From Apium graveolens (taxonomy: Eukaryota; Streptophyta; Magnoliopsida; Apiales; Apiaceae): a stretch of 64,000 bases of DNA. Position numbers and translations under genes: made by a program. Under the pieces are notes generated by a model. That model searched no databases. It was not told where the DNA came from and saw only the letters and a list, made by a program, of their open reading frames with translations. The stretch spans positions 66,623,414 through 66,687,413 of the forward strand of contig NC_133653.1 in assembly GCF_009905375.1 (NCBI RefSeq). Reading direction: 5' to 3'. Positions 11,455 through 23,705 of the stretch are shown here, in pieces; position 1 is the stretch's first letter, and the number at the start of each line of letters is the position of its first letter.

Positions 11455-12990
11455 CTACCTGTTGTAAGGCCTGCTCTCTAGAGGAGTCTGCATTGGCTTT
11501 GGTGGGTAATAAAATGGTTTATCTTGTATGTCCTTCAGGATTTTCGCCCATGTCCCATTTAGGGGAGTCCAATTCGACTCCTGCTTTGGCTCCCTGAATT
11601 GCTTGGCTGGTCCTGAGTCACTCTTGGACTCCGTCATAGGACCAAGCCTTTAGAATATAGTAGTAGTCCGTCTCTCCTGATTTTCCTAGCTTTGTTTAAA
11701 TTTTTTGTCCTGATGGTAACCCGCTTTCGGTTAGTCATCAGAGTTCTTGCTCCCAAATCCCCCACTCTGGTTCATCCTCATAGCTTGAAGCACATCAATT
11801 TCTTTGATGAATCTGGCAGCCATGGAGTACACTGCCGCTAGACTCTGGGGCTCCTTGTTGATCAGTTCTACAATGTATATTTCATTATGCTCTGGGTCTA
11901 AGTTCTCTTGAAGATTCTCAAATCCTCCCGCTCATCCAAGTTTGAGATCTTGTTGATTGCTTCCTGAAAACGTCTAATAGAATTTGAGAGAGGCTCGTTG
12001 TCATATTGCCGGATTGTTTCCAGGTGGCACATGTGCAGCTCATATGTCTTGTTTGCTCAGAACCTCTTAAGAAAGGCTTTGCGGAACTCCTTCCAGCTTC
12101 GGATGCTTCGGGAGGGTATCCAGCCAAATCATCTCTGAGCCCCCCTTTGAGAGTCGAGGCGAAAAACCTGGACTTTGTTAGGTCATTGTAATAGTATATA
12201 TGTGCAATTTGCTCAAAGTAAGTCAAAAGCTCTTTTAGGTCTCCCAACCCATCAAACGAATCAAAGTTATAATGTTTGAGGTTTTTCTGTTGGGGAATAG
12301 CCTCCAAGGAGTCGCTGAATGGTGTTAGAGTCTCCCCAACTTCCATTGCAGAGTCTATGTCTATCTTCCGTTGCAGTTCATAAATCATTATCCTTGAGGT
12401 CCTTTTGCTTCTCTTCATCATTAGATATGACCTCGGGCGTGGGGTCTGTCTTTGTCCTCTTGGTCCTTGACTTTTCCAGTAGCTTCTCTTCTTCTAGCTG
12501 CATTCTTTTTTAAATCTTTAGTTCAAGCTTCACTTCTTCTTTCTTTCTGTTTGGCTGCTTCAGTTTCTTTCTTATTGCTTTGATCCTTCTGGTTCTACTT
12601 CCTTTTTGCTCCAATTTGGTCAAAGATAGATCTTCAAGATTACGGGGAGTCCCCGAACTCTTCCGGTTCCTCCTCTTGTTCGGCCTTCTCCTGAGCCCGG
12701 GCTTGCTCTTGCCTGTAGAGCCGGATTGCTACATCTAGTTCATTACTATTCAGGTTGACCATGTGCTCCTCGGCGACTTGAACATTGGTATACTTGTATT
12801 GATTTAGCTCAATAAGGTTCCTGGCATCATGATATGTTATTACTTTCTCCATAACGGGGGTGTTTGTCAATGGTTGCTCCTGGAGGGTGTCTCGGTCGGC
12901 TCCCGGGTCCTGTGCATGGGAGTGGTCCGGGTCCTGGACCTGGGTACTAGTAGAAGGTCTCCCAGCAGTATTCTTTCCTACTCTTACCAT
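11455..12990 (-). pseudogene. gag: E1 gag, decayed
   Basis: The start codon at 12990 opens MVRVGKNTAGRPSTST, and the first frame runs to 12640 with a Q/E-rich end. The capsid-like part is at 12421-11918 (HYNFDSFDGLGDLKELLTYF, FFASTLKGGLRDDLAGYPPE), broken by frameshifts. A later piece is at 11637-11455. Retrotransposon gag similarity is clear to the eye in the capsid region. The SIRE element A is inserted at the start codon, so this gag is cut off from its own LTR promoter. Confidence 0.7.
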
Positions 12991-12992
12991 TG

Positions 12993-14189
12993 TTTTAAAT
13001 GTACTAACAATAATTTGGCCAAGTCTTCAAGCTAAAAATATCGATCTAAGGTTGCTTTTTGAAATTAGTGAAAATTATCCAGAACAACAAAAAATAACTT
13101 TCTGGGACTGTGTTATTCCCAGTGGACTAACAATGAGATTTACAGAAGGGGGGTTAAATGTAAATCTCAAAACTTTTTCAAGTTTTGAGCAGTTTCTAAG
13201 GCTAAGTGTTTTAGTGAGCAAATGTGTGTGAATTGCTTGAAGCTAATACAGACAGATATATATATTCAAACATAAATGTAAAGAACACAAAGAACTTAAA
13301 AACTTTTCTGGTGGATTTGTTGTTCCACCAGAGATGTGTTATTTCAGAAAATCTGTGATTCAAAGAATTAAATCACAGCTGCGTCCTAATACAAACTAGA
13401 TGATTTTCTCTCTGGATTTTTCTAAACAGCTCTGGAAAATTCACCATCTAATTACTAGCTGCTACTTGGTTTATATATCACCAAGTTTACAAGTGAAGAC
13501 AAAACTATAAAATACAATTTAAAAGTTTCTTCTTCATTTCTCTATCCAATACAATTTAGGTTTAGCTGTGAATCTTTGAATACTTCCTTGTTTGCGCCAG
13601 AATGGAAATGCTGCATTTTCTTGATTCCTCCTAGAGGCTGCCACGTTCCAGTTTGTCTCTGTCAACCCATGTGCCTCTGTCAGCTTATGAATTGTCACTA
13701 TCAACTGCTATTGAACTAAGCATCCGTTGAAGTTTTCATCCACTGATGACTTTATCCGTTGAAGCTTTATCCGTTGATGCATTAGCAGTTGAAGCTTTAT
13801 CCGTTGAAGCACTCATCTGTTGATGAATGTTATCCGTTGAAGCTTTAGAAACATCCATTGAAGCTTTGTTTCTCATCCGTTGAAGGTCTTTAATATCAGT
13901 TGATACTACTTCACTTATACAAAATTACAAGGCATGAAATATTTACAATTAGCCCTCCTATCTGCATATCCACTAGTAGTCAACATGACTGATAATTTCC
14001 CACAACATCTAAGAATTACAACTTAAATACAGAGAATAAAATGTGCTACAATACTAAACTTATTTCTACGTAAAGCTACTCCTTCAACGGATAGCCAAAA
14101 TGGTCTTATCCGTTGAGGCTATAAACACTAGATTTCTACTTAAGTGTTTTATTTAACTTATCATCAAACTAATACACATATTCCTAACA
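12993..14189 (-). repeat. A left LTR (3' LTR)
   Basis: This LTR is about 1.2 kb. The part 13582-14189 aligns with 50132-50737 at roughly 96% by eye. The outer edge at about 12993 is less sure because it lacks a clean TG terminus. A TATA-like ATATATAAACC on the minus strand lies at about 13480-13469. From 13722 to 14116 it holds eight exact copies of ATCCGTTGA (two strands) and several one-base variants. Confidence 0.78.
13720..14118. repeat. Cluster of the A-family 9-bp motif ATCCGTTGA in the LTR
   Basis: Exact copies occur at 13722, 13754, 13769, 13799, 13832, 13875 and 14108. A reverse-strand copy TCAACGGAT starts at 14084. Variants such as ATCTGTTGA (13815), ATCCATTGA (13853) and ATCAGTTGA (13895) lie between them. 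Spacing is irregular (15-45 bp), so this is not a simple tandem repeat. The right LTR fragment has ten exact copies at matching places. Confidence 0.85.
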
Positions 14190-14202
14190 ATCTCCCCCTA
14201 TT
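14190..14202 (-). other. A polypurine tract
   Basis: The minus strand reads AATAGGGGGAGAT directly before the LTR's TGTTAGG. This fixes A's orientation and the inner LTR edge. Confidence 0.8.
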
Positions 14203-14377
14203 TATGTCTACTAGAACTGTAGGCATAAATTTGGGTTTAACTTGATGATAACAAAATACTTATCAAACATATGAACTGAAATAAAGTAGAAATTCAAAAG
14301 TACTGCAAAAATGTGTATACTGAGATAGAATTGAAGAATTACATTATTTCCAAGGGTGCTCCTTTAGCCTGAGTAGA

Positions 14378-15699
14378 TTAATTTCTTTTCCTTTGATCCC
14401 TTGTTTTCTTCCCTAGCCTCCTATCATTCTCCTCTATTTGGAGTTGGAGTTGTCTGTAGAATTCAGCTTCATCTTCGTCATTGATGTCCAACTTAGATTG
14501 CATATCCTTGAGAGTTTCATTACTGGCAATCTTGAGCTGATCTTCAAGTCTGAAAACTCTTCTGACTCCTTTATTGTCTCTGAACTCCATCAACCAATGA
14601 GGTGATTTATGAACTGTAATTCCTCTCTCTGAGATGAGTAATGTTCTAGGCAAGGCATTGGGCTCCCACCAAGTTTTCCTTATGCTGGCAATCTTGTTGA
14701 GAATCTCAGTTTTGGTAGTCCTGGTAAAGCCAGAATCCCTTTTTATAGCTAAGTAGACTCTAACCAAGGTAGAATAGCCTTCATTCAGAATTCTGTAAAG
14801 AGGCCAAGTCCTTTCCCCACTTCCTTTGTATTTGAACACCAGTCTTTCTGGAAGCTGTCTGTAGGCATCTATTCCCCTTACTTCCTCTAGCTCATCCAAA
14901 TAGAGTTCAATGTCTGTAAATTCCTTTATGTCACAAATATGAACATAATCATCCTTTGAGGCTTGTGGCTTAGGCTTAGGCTTCTGAGTGAATTTGATTG
15001 AGGTTAGAGGAGGTGTTGATTTGATTTTTCTTTTCTGTTTCTTTGATGGTGGAGAAGTGGTTAAGAAAGTGGGCAATTTGATGGTGTCCCAATCAATTGG
15101 TTCCTCCTTAGGAGTGATTGTTTCACCATGGATGTTTATGAAGGGGTCAGGCACAATGGGTTCAGGAATAGAAGGTAGTGGTTTGGATTTTGATTGGGTT
15201 TCTTCAGTTTCATCTACAATCTTCCTCTTTGCATTGGCCTTCTTTCTGTTCCCTTTCTGCCATTCCTTTATTTCCTTACTTCTTTCTTCCACATCATCAC
15301 TAAACATGTTCCCCATACCTACATCTTCACCCTTGTCTTCAATTTCTTTCTTTTCTTCAGCTTGACTTGACTTTAGCTTTTTTTCAAGCTTTGCTTGTGC
15401 TCTTTTGTCAGCCTTTACCTTTTTAGCTTCTTCTTTCAACCTTCTGGCTTCTTCCCTCTTGGCTATTGAGAATTTGGGATGTCCTTGTATCACACAAATC
15501 CTCTTTCCCTCTCTAAAGATAATAGCCATGTTCATTCTTTCAACCACATCCTTGGTCTCCTTGTACTTCATGATATTACCACCCAAAACCTTGTCTTTAT
15601 CAGGCTTTGGAAGAGGAAAATCCACTCCTTTCAACTGAGCAAGGCTTAGAGGGTTCTTTGTAGAGTCCTTGTTGGATCTGTTGTTGGGCTTGAGAACCA
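14378..15699 (-). pseudogene. A 3' ORF, C-terminal third (after insertion C)
   Basis: This is the continuation of the long post-pol ORF whose N-terminal part lies at 26924-23711. The frame is kept exactly when insertion C and one copy of its AACCA duplication are ignored. It encodes a lysine/glutamate-rich helical stretch (EEARRLKEEAKKVKADKRAQ, likely coiled coil) and a proline/lysine-rich linker. A compact C-terminal domain follows, with YVHICDIKEFTDIELYLDEL, ERLVFKYKG and KTWWEPNALPRTLLISERGI. The end is rich in glutamine, arginine and lysine. I recognise similar segments in predicted proteins next to SIRE elements in other asterids, but no function is known. The open frame itself is undamaged in this part. 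Confidence 0.7.
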
Positions 15700-17371
15700 T
15701 GAAAGGAATATGTCCTAAGTCCAATCATGTATAAGGATTTAGGAATAACTTTTATGTAATCTGTTTTGATTTCATTGATATTAATAAAAGACTTGTTTTG
15801 TTTTTATTACGGGCTTTATCTATTTAAGTGTTTAAATAAGATATACCATAGTTTAGAGTAAAGCTTTTTATGGATTATGATGAGATCATAATAGTGAGAC
15901 CTAAAAAGATGATAACTCTAAACTTAAATAGTTCCTGGTCATAGGATTACTAACTGGTAATTAATAATCCGCAAAGATCGGTACATACTATGCTTGCTTC
16001 ATTATGAAGGATGTCTGTTCTCATAGACATTTGTGTGGTGACACTATAGCTAGTATGTAGGTGCTTATTATAGAATAAGTTCACTGAACATGACTTGCAC
16101 AGCTGAACAACTGATGGAGTTCACTCACGTGTCAGCAGTTGTTCACATAGTGATAGTTGTACAAGTATCCTTAGACTTGAGGTCATCATAGTCATCTTGT
16201 GTACACTGAACTATGCTTTGGTTTAGTTCTTAGTCTCCAGGGACAATTATTAGGGCTCTTCTGGGTATAGGAATTTGTACACGAAGATAGTGTATTATCA
16301 ATAAAGGATCTACCCCTTCCAGTGAAGGAAGCGAATATTCAAGGCTGATCCACTTATGCTAGTTCAGGAATCTCTGGCCAGAGTGAATGAAATTAGAAAG
16401 GAGTTTCTAATTTGCATAGAACTACGCATAGTAAATGGTAAGCAAGTGATTGAATTAGATAGGCTTGACACGAGATCCATGCCTTTTATTTAATCGGGAC
16501 ATTGTAGGGTAGAAGGAGTTTATTGTACGGTAACTATTCACTGAATAGGTTCTTGGTATTCTAAGCAGTGAATTCATATTATCCGGATAGTCGCGATATG
16601 CTGAGAAGTATCCCTCACGATGTAGAATAAATGTGATTAATTAATTAATCATATTTAATAAATTAAAGAATTTATATAAATAATGATAAAATAGTTTTAT
16701 TATTATTTATTTCTACTACCGGCTTAATATTGAACCTATAGGGTCACACCATAAAAAGAGAATGATTTAATGGTGGAGGAATTAATTAATAATGGTTGAT
16801 AATTATTTATTTATGAAATAAATAATTAGTTGGCAAATTTAATAATTGATTAAATGAGATTTAATTGATTATAAATTAATTAAGAAAAGTTCTTAATATT
16901 ATTAATTAAAGGATTTAATTTTTGGAAATTAAATCAAGAGAGAGAATTATTTCTAAAGTGTTTAGAAAAAGGATTAATAATTAAAAGGTGTTTTAATTAT
17001 TAATGAGAATAATAAATGGGATAATAATAATATTATTTATGGGAAAATTTCAGCTGAAAATTTTGCCTATAAATACACTATTATAGACCTTATTTTATTC
17101 TAACCCACATCAAACCCGAAAACCCAAAAAGTTTGGAAAACCCAATTCTCTCCACCTCCTTCCTCCTCCTTAACATCGTTTTCTTGGTGGATACCGGTGG
17201 AGTGCTTCACACTTGAGGAGCAACTACTAAGGATCTCTGATCGTTGTCTCCGAATTATTTTAAAGGTTAGATTCGATCCCTATGTTTTTACCATGATTTA
17301 TATGCTTTTTATTTGGATTTTATATGTGTAAAAGTGTTTTGCCATGCCCCCGCTGCGTTAAAAATCCAACA
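15700..17371 (+). repeat. C left (5') LTR
   Basis: The LTR begins TGAAAGGAATATGTCC and ends AAAAATCCAACA. A TATA box (CTATAAATAC) at 17068-17077 sits in an AT-rich context and is followed by a pyrimidine-rich leader with CTCTCCACCTCCTTCC. The copy at 22034-23705 has the same layout. Confidence 0.93.
17068..17077 (+). promoter_or_regulatory. C LTR TATA box
   Basis: CTATAAATAC is followed about 30 bases later by likely transcript start sequence and a C/T-rich leader. The same box is at 23401-23410 in the other LTR. Confidence 0.6.
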
Positions 17372-17372
17372 A

Positions 17373-17383
17373 TGGTATCAGAG
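17373..17383 (+). other. C primer binding site (tRNA-Met type)
   Basis: TGGTATCAGAG begins one base after the LTR end. It is the standard complement to the 3' end of initiator tRNA-Met used by many plant copia elements. Confidence 0.85.
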
Positions 17384-17819
17384 TATAGGTTGTATGCATA
17401 TAGTTCTGTGGTAAAAATTTCAGAATTTTATGTGCTTGTATGAATTAATTATGATTTTTACAAGTTATATCATGGTTTAATTTTGTCTGATGAGAAATCG
17501 TTTCTCAGAATAATTTTGAATGTTAATCTGGGTTCTACAAGTGTTGTAGATCGTCTGGGTATTTTTTTCATAATTTTAGGATGTATAGATTTTTTATTAT
17601 GAATTTTTGAAATTCTTGTAATTAAATTCATAATTAAATAATTATATATATATATATATGAATTGTATGTATGTATATACATCTGTTATATGTATATCTG
17701 CTGTTATGCATCTGTTGTCTGTTGAATGCACGGGGACGCTGACAGAGAACGTCTGACATGCACGGCAACTGAGAAAGAAAACTGTCAGGCGGCTGCAAAA
17801 AAAAAAATAAAAAAATAGG

Positions 17820-17962
17820 GGTGTCACGCATTCCGGGAATGCGTTACACACTTGTGGCTCATTCAAAGAATGCGTTACACCCTTTAATGGCTTAAAAGGG
17901 GTGTAACGCATCACCGGAATGCGTTACAGGGCTTGTAACGCGTTCCTGTAATGCGTTACAGT
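17820..17962. repeat. Cluster of GCGTTAC motifs in both orientations in the C leader
   Basis: AATGCGTTACA occurs at 17838, 17869, 17918 and 17950. The opposite orientation, TGTAACGCAT or TGTAACGCGTT, occurs at 17902 and 17934. Further half-sites such as CACGCATTCC lie at the left edge. Neighbouring copies can pair with each other, so the untranslated leader could form several alternative hairpins. No protein is encoded here. Confidence 0.75.
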
Positions 17963-18727
17963 CCGTCTATTGATTTTAAAATTGATTTTCTGGGAGTTTC
18001 GTAACTCCGTTTTAGGCGTGCAATATACCGTTGGATTTGTTTTTTCGAGACGGATCTAATGGAGTGATCAATTTTAGTTTATATAAAATTTTTGAATTGT
18101 TTATATTCCATGAAGTGTTTTAAAGCTGTTTTTGATCGTTTGAATTGATTTTAAATGCTTCATGTGATACATAGAGATGTATAATGCTTAGAATAATATG
18201 CTAGATGATGTAACATGCCTACCTTGATGTTTATTCATGTTGATATATGTGATATATGCTTAGTTTATCGTGCGATGATAGATTTAGGTGAACTTAAATA
18301 AACATAAGGCGTTTGTTAGACAACCTAGTATAGTGAAATTGTTTCATAACCTTAATAATAATATTATGAATACAATCATGAGATTCTTGTGTTTATGAAA
18401 CACGTAATTGAATATGAATTTTCGATATGAGAGAAAGGATGATTCTGTCAACAACAGATTTCTATCTGTAAGAAAGGGTTATTAAGTGACGCCTCTTGAC
18501 AATGCTCCACCCGATCTGGGAATCATCTGATTATTGATTATTGATTTGAAATATTTAATTTAAAAGGAAGAATTTCTTTATAATATGATTATGATTGTAA
18601 CGTAATATAATCCCTCTAAAATTAAATAATATCAAGTAGTAATTGGCCAATGATACAACGGGCTTGTGTCGGTCATAGCCTTCCAACATGGTAGAAAGTA
18701 GTTCTTATTTTTGAATCATTGTCGTTT

Positions 18728-19022
18728 CGTGCCACTGCCGAGGGCTTTGATTTCGAAATAAGAAATACTTGTCTATTACATAGAGATGTGTACATTGAAT
18801 AAGAATCAAAAGGTCATTACGTGCCACAGCCGTGGGCCTTTGGGGACTGATTCAATTGTACGGAATGTTGGGTTAGACTTGACTTAGAATATTCAGTTTG
18901 TCGTGCCACAGTCATGACTCAATTATTTAAGAGGCTAAAGTTTGATTAGGGAATAACATAAGATGTAATTGACAAGAGTTGTCTGCCTATTGAACATTAC
19001 ATGGCGTTTCGTGCCACAGCCG
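18728..19022. repeat. Four spaced copies of CGTGCCACAGCCG in the C leader
   Basis: CGTGCCACTGCCG at 18728, CGTGCCACAGCCG at 18820 and 19010, and CGTGCCACAG at 18902 are 82-108 bp apart. The flanking sequence is only loosely similar, so these look like remains of a degenerate ~95-bp tandem repeat. They lie upstream of the gag start. Confidence 0.65.
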
Positions 19023-19226
19023 GGGTTGTGTAATGGAATGTAGGATCCCTATTCCCACTAGCATTATGAATGCTTAATTTTTCACGTAGAGGGTTGAATA
19101 AATTAGGAAAACTAGTGGGAGCCACTTATGAATAAAGACCCGATTCATATAGTGTTTTTAAAATGAAATCGAATATTTGCTAAGTGTTGTTATGTGTTTA
19201 TCATTTACAGATTTACAATATACATT

Positions 19227-20095
19227 ATGTCTTCTGCACTATCACTCAGGAGCATACTAGATGCTCACAAATTGACAGGTCTTAATTATGCTGACTGACT
19301 TCGAAACTTGAGAATTGTTCTCAGGATTGAGAAGCTGGAATACGTGATTGACTCACCTAAGCCTACTGAACCTGCTAGTGATGTACATAATGATGAACAT
19401 GTTGTGTATCGTAAGTGGATAGATGATGCAAATGTTGCTCAATGCATCATGCTAGCTTCCATGAACATTGAGCTACAGAAGCAACATGAGCATATGGATG
19501 CTCACACTATCCTCATGCATCTACAAGAGTTGTATGATGTGGCGGGGAGGACAGCTCGATATGAGATATCGAAGGAGCTGTTCGGTTGTAGGATGTCTGA
19601 GGGATCATCTGTGAATGACCATATACTTAAGATGATCAATTTGATTAACGTCTTGGACAACTTGGTTTTGTAATGGATGGGGAGCTGAGCCAAGACCTGG
19701 TCTTGCAATCACTTCCGAGTTCGTTCTCGCAGTTTGTTGTGAACTTTCACATGAATAAGTTGGATGTCAGCCTGCCTGAACTCCACAACATGTTGAAGAC
19801 TGCGGAATCGAATTTTTCCCCTAAGAAGAGTTCTGTTCTTCTAATTGGTGAAGGTTCCAATCCTAAGAAAAGGAAGAGGAACTCTTCCAAGAAGAAGAAA
19901 GTAGGTGAAGAAAAGCCGGTTCCACCAAAAGCTAAAGACCCCAAGAGCAAAGTTGTTTGCTTTCACTGTAACAAGGTGGGGCACTGGAAGAGGAACTGCA
20001 AGGTTTACCTTGCAGAATTGAAGAAGAAGAAGGGTAGTGAGACTACCGCTTCTGATTCAGGTATGTTAATGATAGAAATGAATATGTCATTAAAT
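19227..20095 (+). pseudogene. gag: C gag, broken
   Basis: The start is ATG at 19227 (MSSALSLRSILDAHKLTGLN). A TGA at codon 24 stands where copia gags have tryptophan (the 'NYxxW' position). The frame then runs to a TAA at 19671-19673, and a frameshift continues from 19673 to 20098. A CCHC zinc knuckle (CFHCNKVGHWKRNC) is encoded near 19958-20000 after a lysine-rich stretch. The domain order (gag helical part, basic linker, knuckle) is typical of Ty1/copia. At least one stop and one frameshift make it non-functional. Confidence 0.8.
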
Positions 20096-20100
20096 TAAAT

Positions 20101-22010
20101 TTCTACTTGGGTATTAGATACCGCTTGTGGTTCTCAAATCTGCAATTTGTTGCAGGGACCAAGGAGAAGTAGGACTTTTGAGGAAGAGGAGGTGATTCTA
20201 CTGATGGAAATGGAGCAAGAGTTGCTGCTGAAGATGTAGAATCATTTCATTTACATAGGCCTACGGGCAAGACTATTGTTTGAAATAATTGTTATTTTGT
20301 TCCCTCGATTGTGAGGAATATTATTCCCATGTTAGACTTGGCTGGATTTTCATTTATTATTGAGAATAATGAATATTCTATTCTTAGAGATAATATTCTT
20401 TATGGACGTGGTGCTTTAAATAATGGTCTGTATGTATGTGACATAATTTATTTCAAATTGAACAAACTAATAAAAGAAAAGGGATGATGAAAATCTCACT
20501 TTATAGTGGCATTGCAGTCTCCATTTAGTAGACATGGAGAGAGGGCTGCAAATTTGCTAGAAATGGTACACACAGATGTATGTGGACCAATGTCTACGCA
20601 AGCCATGGGTGGATTTTCATACTTCATTACTTTCATAGATGATAGATCTGGATTCGGATATGTGTTTGATGAAACACAAGTCTGAGGCCTTTGAAAAGTT
20701 CAAAGAATATAAGTATGAAGTGGAGAAACAACCAAACATAGTATTATAACTCTTCGATTAGATCGAGGTGGTGAATACTTGAACGGAGAGTTTCTGGATT
20801 ATCTCAAAGTAAATGGTATAGTCTCCCAGTGGACTCCTCCAGATTAGTATCTGAAAGGAGAAATCGAACTTTGTTAGACATAGTTCGGTCCATGATGAGC
20901 TATGCAAATCTTCCAGTATTCCTATGGGGTTATGCATTGGAAACCTCAGCATATTTACTGAATAAGGTGCCTTCCAAAATCTGTTCCTCAAACTTCGTAT
21001 GAGATATGGAAAGAAAGGAAACCGAGTCTTAAACACGTTAAGATTTGGGGATGTCCAGCTTATGTTAAGAAAGTTGACCCAGATAAGCTAGAATATCGAT
21101 CCGGAAAATGTAGTTTTGTGGGATATCCTAAAGAGACTTTAGGGTATTACTTTTGCACCGATCATCGGGTGTTTGTCTCCAAACATGCTACCTTCTTGGA
21201 AAAGGAGTTTATCCTTGAAGGAAATAGTGGGAGCAAAATTGAACTTGATGAAGTTCAAGAAGCACAAACTACTACAGATCGAGTGGAAACACCTGTTCTG
21301 ACTGAACAACCTTTTGTGGAACAGCCCATTCATAGGTCAGTGAGAGTGTCTCGCCAACCTGAGAGGTAATATGGCCTTGTCATTGAGAATGACAATGATT
21401 TGTCGATCATTAATGATGACGACCATGTGACCTATAATGAGGCTATGAGTAGTGTTGACTCAGAGAAATGGCATAGTGCCATGAAATCCAGAATGGAATC
21501 TATGTATACGGTATACAAAAGATAGATTATAGCAGATGGCCAGGTGGAGACCTATAAGGCCAGGCTTGTGGCAAAAGGATTCAAACAAAGGCAATGGATT
21601 GACTTTGATGAAACCTTTTACCTGTAGCCCTGTTAAAATCAGTTCGGATTTTGCTTGCGATTGCTGCTTACTACGACTATGAGATCTGGCAATTAGCCAG
21701 ATGGTTTTCTTTCCAAGAGAAATGAAAACCTAGTGTGTAAGCTACTGCGAACCATAATGTGGTTTAAAGCAGGCTTCTCGAAAGATGGAACATTCGTTTT
21801 GATGAGACAATCAAAGAGTTTGATTTTATCAAAAACGAAGATGAACCATGGGTCTACAAAAGGGTTAGTGGGAGCGCGATAACATTTCTTGTATTGTATT
21901 GAATTAGAGTTGACACACATAACAACATAGCAGACCCACTCACAAAGCTACTTTATGAAAGTCACTTTGATCGTCATAAAGACAAGATGGGTATTAGATA
22001 CCAGAGTGAT
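20101..22010 (+). pseudogene. pol: C pol remnants with RT largely deleted
   Basis: Protease has TWVLDTACGS near 20104-20140. Integrase pieces include HTDVCGP near 20575, LRLDRGGEYLNGEF near 20755 and the Ile-Trp-Gly-Cys-Pro segment near 21045, followed by a long frame at 21118-21369. Only the start of RT ([12 protein letters not shown] near 21555) and the RNase H tail (NIADPLTK near 21925) remain. About 21620-21900 is a patchwork. The element therefore lost its polymerase centre by internal deletion, and many stops are also present. Confidence 0.75.
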
Positions 22011-22021
22011 TGGCTTTAGTA

Positions 22022-22033
22022 CAAGTGGGAGAT
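22022..22033 (+). other. C polypurine tract
   Basis: The sequence AAGTGGGAGAT directly precedes the TG of the right LTR. It confirms that C reads left to right. Confidence 0.75.
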
Positions 22034-23705
22034 TGAAAGGAATATGTCCTAAGTCCAATCATGTATAAGGATTTAGGAATAACTTTTATGTAATCTGTTT
22101 TGATTTCATTGATATTAATAAAAGACTTGTTTTGTTTTTATTACGGGCTTTATCTATTTAAGTGTTTAAATAAGATATACCATAGTTTAGAGTAAAGCTT
22201 TTTATGGATTATGATGAGATCATAATAGTGAGACCTAAAATGATGATAACTCTAAACTTAAATAGTTCCTGGTCATAGGATTACTAACTGGTAATTAATA
22301 ATCCGCAAAGATCGGTACATACTATGCTTGCTTCATTATGAAGGATGTCTTTTCTCATAGACATTTGTGTGGTGACACTATAGCTAGTATGTAGGTGCTT
22401 ATTATAGAATAAGTTCACTGAACATGACTCGCACAGCTGAACAACTGATGAAGTTCACTCACGTGTCAGCAGTTGTTCACATAGTGATAGTTGTACAAGT
22501 ATCCTTAGACTGGAGGTCATCATAGTCATCTTGTGTATACTGAACTATGCTTTGGTTTAGTTCTTAGTCTCCAGGGACAATTATTAGGGCTCTTCTGGGT
22601 ATAGAAATTTGTATATGAAGATAGTGTATTATCAATAAAGGATCTACCCCTTCCAGTGAAGGAAGCGAATGTTCAAGGCTGATCCACTTATGCTAGTTCA
22701 GGAATCTCTGGCCAGAGTGAATGAAATTAGAAAGGAGTTTCTAATTTGCATAGAACTACGCATAGTAAATGGTAAGCAAGTGATTGAATTAGATAGGCTT
22801 GACACGAGATCCATGCCTTGCATTTAATCGGGACATTGTAGGGTAGAAGGAGTTTATTGTACGGTAACTATTCACTGAATAGGTTCTTGGTATTCTAAAC
22901 AGTGAATTCATATTATCCGGATAGTCGCGATATGCTGAGAAGTATCCCTCACGATGTAGAATAAATGTGATTAATTAATTAATCATATTTAATAAATTAG
23001 ATAATTTATATAAATAATGATAAAATAGTTTTATTATTATTTATTTCTACTACCGGCTTAATATTGAACCTACAAGGTCACACCATAAAAAGAGAATGAT
23101 TTAATGGTGGAGGAATTAATTAATAATGGCTGATAATTATTTATTTATGAAATAAATAATTAATTGGCAAATTTAATAATTGATTAAATGAGATTTAATT
23201 GATTATAAATTAATTAAGAAAAGTTCTTAATATTATTAATTAAAGGATTTAATTTTTGGAAATTAAATCAAGAGAGAGAATCATTTCTAAAGTGTTTAGA
23301 AAAATGAATAATAATTAAAAGGTGTTTTAATTATTAATGAGAATAATAAATGGGATAATAATAATATTATTTATGGGAAAATTTCAGCTGAAAATTTTGC
23401 CTATAAATACACTATTATAGACCCTATTTTATTCTAACCCACATCAAACCCGAAAACCCAAAAAGTTTGGAAAACCCAATTCTCTCCACCTCCTTCCTCC
23501 TCCTTAACATCATTTTCTTGGTGGATACCGGTGGAGTGCTTCACACTTGAGGAGCAACTGCTAAGGATCTCTGATCGTTTTCTCCGAATTATTTTAAAGG
23601 TTAGATTCGATCCCTATGTTTTTACCACGATTTATATGCTTTTTATTTGGATTTTATATGTGTAAAAGTGTTTTGTCATGCCCCCGCTGCGTTAAAAATC
23701 CAACA
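22034..23705 (+). repeat. C right (3') LTR
   Basis: This LTR is the same length (1672 bp) as the left one, with about 30 scattered differences by eye. It is followed by the second AACCA duplication and the resumed 3' ORF of A. Confidence 0.93.

Larger units (their letters stand above)
15700..23705 (+). mobile_element. C: Ty1/copia retrotransposon inserted in the A 3' ORF
   Basis: C has two 1672-bp LTRs (15700-17371 and 22034-23705). They are flanked by AACCA on both sides (15695-15699 and 23706-23710). A tRNA-Met-type primer site follows the left LTR, and a polypurine tract precedes the right one. The LTRs differ at about 30 positions by eye, so they are roughly 98% identical. The internal part is only 4.66 kb: gag is recognisable, but most of RT and RNase H is missing, so C could not have moved alone in this form. 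Confidence 0.93.

Noticed and set aside
17642..17914. Overlapping minus-strand ORFs of 65-90 codons in the C leader
   Set aside because: They run through a TA dinucleotide tract and the GCGTTAC cluster; no homology and the wrong strand for C.
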